From contig NZ_NKRE01000001.1 of NCBI RefSeq assembly GCF_002705925.1, positions 5,706,904-5,770,903 on the forward strand: 64,000 bases of DNA, in the 5' to 3' direction. Shown here piece by piece: positions 42,553 through 49,495 of the stretch (position 1 is the stretch's first letter; each line of letters opens with the position of its first letter). The notes under the pieces are model-generated. The model was given only the letters and a program-made list of their open reading frames with translations, ran no database searches and was not told where the DNA came from. A program made the position numbers and the translations under genes. The DNA is from Mycobacterium ostraviense. GTDB taxonomy: Bacteria > Actinomycetota > Actinomycetes > Mycobacteriales > Mycobacteriaceae.

Positions 42553-42767
42553 CAGCCGACCTGGTCACCTCCGGAGATGCCGGCGATCAGGTCGCCGATA
42601 CACGACGGACAACTGACCGGCGAGACGGCACGTGCGACGGTGTAGCCGGGCCTGCGGACGGCTGCGGCTTCAGCGGCCGCCCGGCCATCGTTGACTGTCA
42701 TATGCCGTGATGCAAGAACTTCCGGACCGAGAGCCTGGGGGTCTTCCGCAAACCATACCTGAGTCAA
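42552..42767 (-). CDS. Small cysteine-pair protein coupled to the membrane gene
   Basis: A frame of up to 71 residues that ends VSPVSCPSCIGDLIAGISGG. The start may be TTG 42765-42767 or ATG 42699-42701 (MTVNDGRAAAEA, 49 residues). Its stop overlaps the downstream start as TGATG, which supports a real gene. The CPSC pair could bind metal or act in thiol chemistry. The family is not recognised. Confidence 0.5.
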   Translation of the reverse strand: MTQVWFAEDPQALGPEVLASRHMTVNDGRAAAEAAAVRRPGYTVARAVSPVSCPSCIGDLIAGISGGDQVG

Positions 42768-43174
42768 CAGCCGCTCTCAGCACCATCCATCCAGGGGCGG
42801 CCAACCGGGAGTCCGGGTCGCGGGCTGCAGGCCCGGCCACCCCATCGGCCGCCCCCCGAGCCCTCGGCACCAGGGCCTGCGCCCGAGGTTCCCAACACTA
42901 AGATTTTGTCTCAGATTGCGGCCTCGTGAAGTTTGCTGGACTGGTCGGCATACGTCCGCCGAACCGGCAGCGGACCCCGCCGAGTCAACGCGGGCTCCCC
43001 GCTTGAACAAGCCGTTGTCAACGGGTGATCCGGGCCACAGCATGACCCGTCCGCCCAGTCCCCGCCGGTGGGCTGATTCGCTCGGCTGGACGCCGTTTGC
43101 GCAAATCACAATGCGGCGGCTAACCAATTTCATAAGTTTTTCTAGGCGGTAACGCTTTAGCCACGGCCGCCGAA
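42768..43174. other. Intergenic stretch upstream of rpfC
   Basis: About 400 bases. I looked for a structured leader such as the one upstream of rpfA and saw no convincing conserved element. The 100 bases before rpfC are AT-richer and probably hold its promoter. Confidence 0.45.
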
Positions 43175-43600
43175 ATGCCGGACATGACACGCATCGCAAA
43201 GCCCCTCATCAAGTCCGCCACGGCCGCAGCTTTCGTCGCAGCGTCGATGTCGCTATCCACCGGCATCGCCCACGCCGACGTCATGAACTGGGACGCCGTC
43301 GCGCAGTGCGAGTCGGGTGGGAACTGGACCGCCAACACCGGCAACGGCGCCTATGGCGGACTTCAGTTCAAGCAAGCCACGTGGAACGAGTACGGCGGCG
43401 TCGGGAACCCCGCGACCGCCTCTAAGCAGGAACAAATCGCAGTGGCCAACCGAGTCCTGGCCGGCCAGGGACCCGCCGCGTGGCCGAAGTGCGCCGGTGC
43501 CGGCGGCCTGCCGCCGGTGCCGGTCGTGTTGCCCAAGCCGGTACGGCAGCTGCAGCAGACGGTGACCGAGATCATCTCGCTATTCACACCGCATCAGTGA
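43175..43600 (+). CDS. rpfC: Resuscitation-promoting factor RpfC
   Basis: A 141-residue secreted protein. The signal peptide includes LIKSATAAAFVAASMSL and ends at AHA; the Rpf domain follows at once: NWDAVAQCESGGNWTANTGN, with the catalytic glutamate after the cysteine, then YGGLQFKQATWNEYGG and WPKC closing the disulphide. A short Pro-rich tail ends the protein. It cleaves peptidoglycan and helps dormant cells resume growth. ATG 43184 (MTRIAKPLIK) is an alternative start. It is closest to RpfC in length, signal and place. Confidence 0.93.
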   Translation: MPDMTRIAKPLIKSATAAAFVAASMSLSTGIAHADVMNWDAVAQCESGGNWTANTGNGAYGGLQFKQATWNEYGGVGNPATASKQEQIAVANRVLAGQGPAAWPKCAGAGGLPPVPVVLPKPVRQLQQTVTEIISLFTPHQ

Positions 43601-43638
43601 ATATCGGTGTTTCCGTTCCCAGCGTTACAGGGACGTGA

Positions 43639-44109
43639 TTGGATTATGCTATGGAGGGTTCGGCAACGGTTCACATGGCGGCCCCAGCGGAAAAGATCTG
43701 GGATTTAATCGCCGATATTCGTAACACCGGACGGTTTTCGCCGGAAACGTTCGAGGCCGAGTGGCTCGACGGTGCGACCGGCCCGGCGCTCGGCGCCCGA
43801 TTCCGCGGACACGTCCGGCGCAACGAGATCGGTCCCGTCTACTGGACGGTGTGCAAGGTGACGGCGTGTGAGCGCCCTCGCGAGTTCGGGTTTGCTGTGA
43901 TGGCCGGCGGTAGATCGGTGAACAATTGGCACTACCGGCTCGCACCGGCGGGTGATGGCACCGATGTCACCGAGTCGTTCCGGCTCACCCCATCGGTGTT
44001 CACGACCGTGTATTACTGGGCGTTCGGTGGCTGGTTGCGCAAACGCCGCAACATCCGGGACATGACCAAGACGCTGCAACGCATCAAAGATGTCGTCGAA
44101 GCCGACTGA
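43639..44109 (+). CDS. SRPBCC/START-like protein (Rv1883c-like)
   Basis: A 156-residue protein, VHMAAPAEKIWDLIADIRNT, then FSPETFEAEWLDGATGPALG. It has the sheet and long C-terminal helix (NIRDMTKTLQRIKDVV) of Bet v1-like proteins. It should bind a hydrophobic ligand in the cytosol. Start is either TTG 43639 or ATG 43651; the former is nearer the AGGGACG upstream. It lies 21 bases before the SDR gene, as in Rv1883c-Rv1882c. Confidence 0.78.
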   Translation: MDYAMEGSATVHMAAPAEKIWDLIADIRNTGRFSPETFEAEWLDGATGPALGARFRGHVRRNEIGPVYWTVCKVTACERPREFGFAVMAGGRSVNNWHYRLAPAGDGTDVTESFRLTPSVFTTVYYWAFGGWLRKRRNIRDMTKTLQRIKDVVEAD

Positions 44110-44130
44110 GGGCGGGCGTTACCAGATCGT

Positions 44131-44961
44131 ATGAAGTCGATATTCATCACCGGCGCCGGCAGTGGAATGGGCCGCGAGGGGGCAAGGCTCTTCCATGCCA
44201 AGGGCTGGCGCGTCGGTGCGGTGGACCGCGACGACGCCGGTCTGGCAACCCTGAGCGGCGAGCTCGGCGCCGGGTTGTGGACACGAATGGTCGACGTGAC
44301 CGACAAGGCCGCGCTCCACTCGGCGCTCGCCGACTTCTGCGCCGGCAATGCGGGCGGCGGGCTCGACATGATGTGGAACAACGCCGGCATCGGCGAAGGC
44401 GGATGGTTCGAAGACGTGCCGTATGACGTCGCGATGCGCGTCGTCGATGTCAACTTCAAGGCGGTGCTGACCGGGGCTTACGGCGCGCTGCCCTACCTGA
44501 AGAAGGCCCCGGGCAGTCTGATGTTCTCGACGTCCTCGTCGTCGGCCACGTATGGCATGCCACGACTTGCCGTCTACTCGGCCACCAAGCACGCGGTCAA
44601 AGGGCTGACCGAGGCGCTCAGTGTGGAGTGGCAGCGGCACGATGTTCGGGTGGCCGACGTGTTACCCGGTCTGATCGACACCGCGATTCTCACCTCGACG
44701 CGCCAGCATTCCGAGGAGGGCGCGCCCACGCTTTCGGCCCAGCAGATCCGTGCCGCCGCGCCCAAGAAGGGCATGTTTCGACTGATGCCCGCGACCAGCG
44801 TCGCCGAGGCGGCCTGGCAGGCCTACCAGCATCCCACAAGATTGCATTGGTATGTGCCCCAAAGCATCCGGTGGATCGACCGGCTCAAGGGGGTTAGTCC
44901 GCAGTTCGTCCGGCGCCGCATCGTCAAAGCCCTGCCCAGACTGGAGCCGGGGCAGCAGTAA
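44131..44961 (+). CDS. Short-chain dehydrogenase/reductase (Rv1882c-like)
   Basis: A 276-residue classical SDR. The cofactor site is IFITGAGSGMGREGARLF, NNAGIGEGGWF marks strand 4, and the active site has serines in FSTSSSSATYGMP and the YSATKHAVKG Tyr/Lys pair. Substrate unknown, likely a lipid alcohol or ketone. It follows the START-like gene, and the pair could act on one ligand. The next gene, lppE, starts 64 bases later. Confidence 0.87.
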   Translation: MKSIFITGAGSGMGREGARLFHAKGWRVGAVDRDDAGLATLSGELGAGLWTRMVDVTDKAALHSALADFCAGNAGGGLDMMWNNAGIGEGGWFEDVPYDVAMRVVDVNFKAVLTGAYGALPYLKKAPGSLMFSTSSSSATYGMPRLAVYSATKHAVKGLTEALSVEWQRHDVRVADVLPGLIDTAILTSTRQHSEEGAPTLSAQQIRAAAPKKGMFRLMPATSVAEAAWQAYQHPTRLHWYVPQSIRWIDRLKGVSPQFVRRRIVKALPRLEPGQQ

Positions 44962-45025
44962 AGTTTCGTGCACAAGACCCACAAGGCCCACAAGGCCCAC
45001 AATGCCCACACAAGGGAGGTGGCTG

Positions 45026-45448
45026 GTGCGAAGCCGGTTGGTCAGGGTGGCAGGGATTGCCGTGGTCATGGTCGCAGGTCTTTCCGGGTGCGCCGAGGCG
45101 CAGACAGTACCGCGCAAGGCCGCACATCTGACAATCGACGGATACACACGCACCACGCGTCCCGCCGCATGCAGCCAGGAGCAGTCCTATCGGACCATCG
45201 ACATCCGCGACCGCGACGGCCAGGTGCAGGCCGTGGTGTTGGTCAGCGGTGAGCGGGTGATCCCGCAATGGGTCAAGATCCGCAATGTCGACGGGTTCAA
45301 CGGCAGCTTCTGGGAAGGCGGCGTGGGCCAGGCTCATGCCGACCTGTCCCGTGGCACCTACACCATTACCGGCAGCGCCTACGGCATCGGCAACAGTAAC
45401 CCCAACAAAGTCGTGACCACTGACTTCAAGATCGTCGCCGACTGCTGA
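45026..45448 (+). CDS. lppE: Lipoprotein LppE
   Basis: A 140-residue lipoprotein. The signal is VRVAGIAVVMVAGLSGCAEA, with lipobox LSGC, so the mature protein is lipidated on that cysteine and faces the envelope. The mature domain has a further cysteine pair (PAACSQEQ and the terminal DC). Function unknown. GTG 45026 with GGAGG upstream gives 140 residues, the length I remember for Rv1881c. A 9-base CCCACAAGG-type repeat lies just upstream at about 44977-45010. Confidence 0.88.
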   Translation: MRSRLVRVAGIAVVMVAGLSGCAEAQTVPRKAAHLTIDGYTRTTRPAACSQEQSYRTIDIRDRDGQVQAVVLVSGERVIPQWVKIRNVDGFNGSFWEGGVGQAHADLSRGTYTITGSAYGIGNSNPNKVVTTDFKIVADC

Positions 45449-45526
45449 AACATCACTCGCGCTGCGACCCGACGGGCCTACGCTGGGTCGCATGGCGCCC
45501 GGGCCCCGCCAATGGATGGAGGAGCG

Positions 45527-46843
45527 GTGACGGACCGAATGCACTGGTTGGCGTTGCACGGGGTGATCCGCGGCATGGCCAACGTCGGCGTTCGACGAGG
45601 TGAACTGCAGGCCCGGTTGATCGCGGACCCCGCCGTCGCTGCCAACCCGGTGCCTTTCTACGACGAGCTGCGCCGGCACGGTCGCTTGGTGCGGACCCGA
45701 GTCAACTGCCTGACCGTCGACCATCAGCTCGGCCACGACATCTTGCGCTCCGACGACTTCCAGGTCATCTCGCTCGGCGAGAACCTGCCGGCACCGCTGC
45801 GATGGCTGGAGCGCCGCACCCGCGATAATCAGCTGCACCCGCTGCGGCCGCCGTCGCTGCTGGCGGTCGAACCGCCCGATCACACCCGCTATCGCAAGAC
45901 GGTGTCGGCGGTGTTCACCGCGAGGGCCGTTGCCGCGCTGCGTGATCGGGTCGAGCAGACCGCCATCAATCTGTTGGATCAGCTCGCCGCCCAACCCGGT
46001 GTGGTCGACGTCGTCGGCCGCTATTGTTCCCAGCTGCCGATCGCGGTGATCAGCGAAATCTTGGGAGTGCCGGCCCACGACCGCCGCCGGGTCCTGGAGT
46101 TCGGTGAACTGGCAGCGCCCAGCTTGGATATCGGCGTGCCCTACCGGCAGTACCAGCGCGTGCAGCGCGGTGTGACGGGATTCAACGCCTGGCTGGTGTC
46201 GCATCTCGAGCAGCTGCGGCGGGCCCCCGGCGACGACCTGATGAGTCAGTTGATCCGAACGGCCGAAAGCGGGGACCCGGAAACACATCTCGACGACGAC
46301 GAACTGCACGCGGTCGCCGGGCTGGTGTTGGTCGCCGGCTTTGAAACCACAGTCAACCTGCTGGGCAACGGAATTCGGATGTTGCTGGACATGCCCGAGC
46401 ATCTGGATACCCTGTGCGAGCGTCCTGACCTGTGGCCGAACGCGGTCGAAGAGATCCTGCGGTTGGATTCGCCGGTCCAGCTCACCGCGCGGGTGGCCCG
46501 CACCGACGTCGAGCTGGTCGGTGTGCCGATCCACTGCGGCGAGATGGTGGTGATTTGTCTGGCCGGGGCTAACCGCGATCCGGCGGTGTTCCCCGATCCG
46601 CACCGCTTCGACATCGAACGTCCCAATGCCGGAAGACATCTCGCGTTCTCCACCGGCCGCCACTTCTGCCTCGGCGCCGCGCTTGCCCGCGCCGAGGGCG
46701 AAGTCGGGTTACGCACGTTCTTCGAGCGCTTCCCCGAGGTGCGGGCCGCCGGTGCCGGACGTAGGCGCGACACCCGAGTGTTACGGGGCTGGTCGACGTT
46801 GCCGGTCACCCTGGGGCCGGCCCGCACGCTGGCCGCCCAGTAG
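45527..46843 (+). CDS. cyp140: Cytochrome P450 CYP140
   Basis: A 438-residue P450 with all hallmarks: I-helix LVLVAGFETTVNLLG, ExxR in VEEILRLDSPVQL, and the haem-cysteine loop FSTGRHFCLGAALARAEG. It closely follows CYP140 (Rv1880c) along its length. The substrate is unknown; in M. ulcerans a related CYP140 hydroxylates mycolactone, as I recall. GTG 45527 with GGAGGAGCG before it is the start; the ATG at 45512 is less well placed. It ends a rightward run of rpfC, START, SDR and lppE genes. Confidence 0.93.
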   Translation: MTDRMHWLALHGVIRGMANVGVRRGELQARLIADPAVAANPVPFYDELRRHGRLVRTRVNCLTVDHQLGHDILRSDDFQVISLGENLPAPLRWLERRTRDNQLHPLRPPSLLAVEPPDHTRYRKTVSAVFTARAVAALRDRVEQTAINLLDQLAAQPGVVDVVGRYCSQLPIAVISEILGVPAHDRRRVLEFGELAAPSLDIGVPYRQYQRVQRGVTGFNAWLVSHLEQLRRAPGDDLMSQLIRTAESGDPETHLDDDELHAVAGLVLVAGFETTVNLLGNGIRMLLDMPEHLDTLCERPDLWPNAVEEILRLDSPVQLTARVARTDVELVGVPIHCGEMVVICLAGANRDPAVFPDPHRFDIERPNAGRHLAFSTGRHFCLGAALARAEGEVGLRTFFERFPEVRAAGAGRRRDTRVLRGWSTLPVTLGPARTLAAQ

Positions 46844-46951
46844 CCGCTGGTCCGGCCGCTGCTCGCCGACGGTGTCGCGGTGCCATCGACGGTACAGCGG
46901 GCCACTCGCGGCGGTTGACACCGGCACCGGTACCGAGTGTCATGGGCCGTT

Positions 46952-47409
46952 ATGACAAACACTTCTCCGATCGAAGTCAGGGATGTGGTGCTCGGGCTGT
47001 GGCGGGCCCTCGCGCAGCGCGATTGGGATGCCGTCAAGACATTTCTCGCCGCGGACTGCCTCTACGTCGACATGCCGGTGCGGCGCTGGCCGCGCGTGGT
47101 CCCGACGACATCGTTACCCGACTGAAGCTCGGACTGGAGCCGCTCGCCGACTACCAGAACCACGACGGGCTGCTGCTGTCCAACGGATCCGACGTGATGT
47201 ACGAGCATTCCGAGACCTGGACGTTCAGCACCGGCGAACGCGGCCTGCTCAGGTTCGTCAGCGTCCACAAGGTGGTCGACGGGAGGATCACTGTATGGAA
47301 AGACTATTGGGACTTCAACAGCCTGGTCAGTTTCGCGCCGCCGAACCACTTTGAGAACCTTGCAAATGCGGACACCAGCTGGGTATTTGATGCCACTGCG
47401 TTAGTTTGA
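46952..47409 (+). pseudogene. SnoaL/LEH-like (NTF2 fold) protein, one frameshift
   Basis: ATG 46952 reads TNTSPIEVRDVVLGLWRALA, then AADCLYVDMPV. At about 47075-47080 the frame breaks and the second frame continues GPDDIVTRLKLGLEPLADYQ, then SETWTFSTGERGLLRFVSVH, to a normal end. Restored length is about 152. It resembles the limonene-epoxide hydrolase/SnoaL group, small NTF2-fold enzymes. A single base would restore it, so a sequencing error is possible. Confidence 0.75.
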
Positions 47410-47426
47410 CACGACCCGCGCCACGT

Positions 47427-48137
47427 TTAGTGATGGTGATGGTGATGCACGCCGCTGCCGAGGGGTGTGCAAAATTGCCTGCATCCCGCCAGGAACGTCG
47501 GAGTCGCTGTCGGGCCGGTTTCAGTCAGGACGGGCTTCCACTGCCAGTATGTTTCGATGGCGTTGTCGGGAGTTTCTGCGCGGTCGATGACGTCGCAGTG
47601 CAATGCTCGGCGCCACGGGTCGCACGTCTCGGAAAGCACTTTTGTTTCGGATAGCCCCAACGGGTTGCGGATTAGCCGCACGCCGAAGCGATCGATTTTG
47701 CCGTGGGCATGCATCCGTTGGACCAGCCCGGCCAACACCTCTTCGTCGGAGTCGTTGATCGGCACGGTGTCACCGAAGTCGGCCGGTCCGGCGAACTCCA
47801 TGCCAACGAGGCTCATTTCGCAGGCCACCTCGCTCTTGAAGCGCACTGCAGTAGCACGCAAACCCTTTGGGGAGAACGCATTTCGCTCAATCGGGGTGGT
47901 GTGGGTCTGCGGCGGCCAGTCGATGACACGTTCGACGAATACCTCGCCCGGTTCGGGATCGAAATGCTTGTGCAACAGCCACACACCAAACCGCTGCCAG
48001 GCATCAGCCGCGACCAGATAGGCGCCGAGATCGCTCAGACAGTCTCGGTCATCGTCAGTCAAGACACCCACATCGGTGCCGTCCATATCGGCTAGTTCCG
48101 TGTAATCCTCGACTCGATGATCGCGCAAAGAAAGCAT
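47427..48137 (-). CDS. Unrecognised protein with a natural C-terminal His6 tail
   Basis: A 236-residue protein, MLSLRDHRVEDYTELADMDG, with an Asp-rich N-terminal part, WQRFGVWLLHKHFDPEPGEV, and FGVRLIRNPLGLSETKVL in the second half. The last residues are GSGVHHHHHH, encoded by alternating CAT and CAC codons. No signal peptide or membrane segment. The family is not recognised; several residues (HKHFDPEPGE, HCDVIDRAE) could bind metal. It stands alone between a broken SnoaL gene and an AhpD-like gene, in a region that differs from the tuberculosis order. Confidence 0.7.
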   Translation of the reverse strand: MLSLRDHRVEDYTELADMDGTDVGVLTDDDRDCLSDLGAYLVAADAWQRFGVWLLHKHFDPEPGEVFVERVIDWPPQTHTTPIERNAFSPKGLRATAVRFKSEVACEMSLVGMEFAGPADFGDTVPINDSDEEVLAGLVQRMHAHGKIDRFGVRLIRNPLGLSETKVLSETCDPWRRALHCDVIDRAETPDNAIETYWQWKPVLTETGPTATPTFLAGCRQFCTPLGSGVHHHHHH

Positions 48138-48348
48138 GACACTTCTCTCCTACCGCTCCTACAGATTGACGGCCCCGAAAAGGGTGCACAAACCAAACCG
48201 TAACAGCAGAATCGCATATATTTCACGGTACAGCGGCGTACGAATGCCGACGCCGGCTGGCTCATCGACGCGACCGACTTTGTCTGAATTTCCAGGTTAC
48301 GAATTCTGCTGCGTCACAACGTCACCCAACACAGCGTCGGGCCTGTTT

Positions 48349-48843
48349 TCAGGCTCGGCTGGGTAAGGTCACCCGGCAAGCCTGACCGATTTCTAGGGTC
48401 CGCAGGACGCGTCCCATGCCTACCCACAGCGCGCAAGACAAGGCCAGGTCGGCGAGCAATTCGTCGGAGAAGTGTTGGCCGCAGCGGCGCCAGAAGTCAT
48501 CGTCGTCGCGCAGCACGGTGTGCTCGGTGGCGAATCGGTAGGCAAATTCGGCTGCCAGCCGCTCCTGCTCGCTGTAGCCGGGCCAGGTGCGCCATTCGGC
48601 CGCGTGGGCGTAGAGGTCCTCGTCGACCCCGGCGGCCGGCCCGTCGGCATCGCGGGTGTTGGCGCAGACAATGCACTCGTTGTTGTCGGCAATCACCGCG
48701 CGGGCCAGCTCGCGGGTGCGCAACGGCAACCGGTTGCTGGTGTAGACCGCCCGGCTGAAGGCAGCCAGCGCGCCGCCGAGTTCAGGGGATTTTGCGATCC
48801 AGCCGGCCACGTCGTCGTCGGCGAAAGTTCCGATTCGGCTCAT
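48349..48843 (-). CDS. AhpD-like/carboxymuconolactone decarboxylase-family protein
   Basis: A 164-residue helical protein with the CxxC site in VIADNNECIVCANTRD. LAAEFAYRFATEHTV and LALSCALWVGMGRVL match the gene at 10656, so the two are paralogs. The likely role is thiol redox or a peroxide-related reaction. The start ATG at 48841-48843 is the only good one. It is followed (leftwards) by 210 bases without a gene. Confidence 0.75.
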   Translation of the reverse strand: MSRIGTFADDDVAGWIAKSPELGGALAAFSRAVYTSNRLPLRTRELARAVIADNNECIVCANTRDADGPAAGVDEDLYAHAAEWRTWPGYSEQERLAAEFAYRFATEHTVLRDDDDFWRRCGQHFSDELLADLALSCALWVGMGRVLRTLEIGQACRVTLPSRA

Positions 48844-48877
48844 GGCGCGATGGTACGCCCGGGCGCCGCGCCGTCGG

Positions 48878-49280
48878 TCAATGCGGGTGGGGTGTAGCGC
48901 CGGTGGGCGTGGAGGCTACCGCAGGGATAGCCACAGTCGGCGCGTCGCCTGCCCAGTCATGGCCCCAATCACGCTGCGCCAGAACATGATACGCAATATG
49001 TCGGAGAGCCGTTTGCACTTCGCAGCGATCCGGCCGGCGTGCGAAGCCGGGCGACCTGGCCAGTTTGTCTGCGATCCAGTTCAACAGCAGCGAGTACACG
49101 TATTCGACCTGGTGGACCCCCGCGGCGGTCAGCGACATGTAATCGCCGTCGCGCACCACATATCCCGTGGTAACCAGTCGGCTGAAGGTGGGCCAGGAAA
49201 ATGAAGTAGCGCCGCTGCGCGCTGATCAGCGCGCTGCCGGATCCGGTATCGGTCGCGGCGGCGGCTGTCGGGGTTGCCAT
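48878..49280 (-). pseudogene. Degenerate copy of the MFS-pump C-terminal domain
   Basis: From ATG 49278-49280 (MATPTAAAATDTGSGSALIS) the frame runs to FIFLAH, then breaks near 49190; the next frame gives FSRLVTTGYVVRDGDYMSLT and HQVEYVYSLLLNWIADKLAR to the stop. The second part matches the tail of the pump gene at 49496 (RLVQTGYASRDGDVLSLTAA, LVQRDWYEDL versus LAQRDWGHDW). It is a truncated, frameshifted paralog of that winged-helix-like tail, without any transporter part. Confidence 0.65.
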
Positions 49281-49495
49281 GCCTGCCTTTCCCGTCGGCG
49301 TCGGATGCCGGCCCGGCGAAGCGTGCGCCTGACGCCGCGCACCGCGGAGCACCCGGCTCGGCAGCGGCGGCAGGGGCGCGGGTCGTCAATTCTCGGGATG
49401 CCCAGCGTAGCCGCCGGTCAATCGTGGCGGAGTCGGAACTCCCGGGCCGGTAGTGGCCAGAAATGCGTTAAGACCCTGCGGCGACTGCGCGGGTC

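Noticed and set aside
42768..43174. Riboswitch upstream of rpfC
   Set aside because: No conserved pairing elements of the c-di-AMP type could be recognised; that element belongs to rpfA.
44924..46663. 579-codon reverse frame opposite lppE and cyp140
   Set aside because: Spans two real genes on the other strand and lacks any coding signature.
47427..47480. Engineered His tag or vector contamination
   Set aside because: The codons look like a tag, but both sides are continuous mycobacterial sequence and no vector or linker sites are seen; kept as a natural tail to be confirmed.
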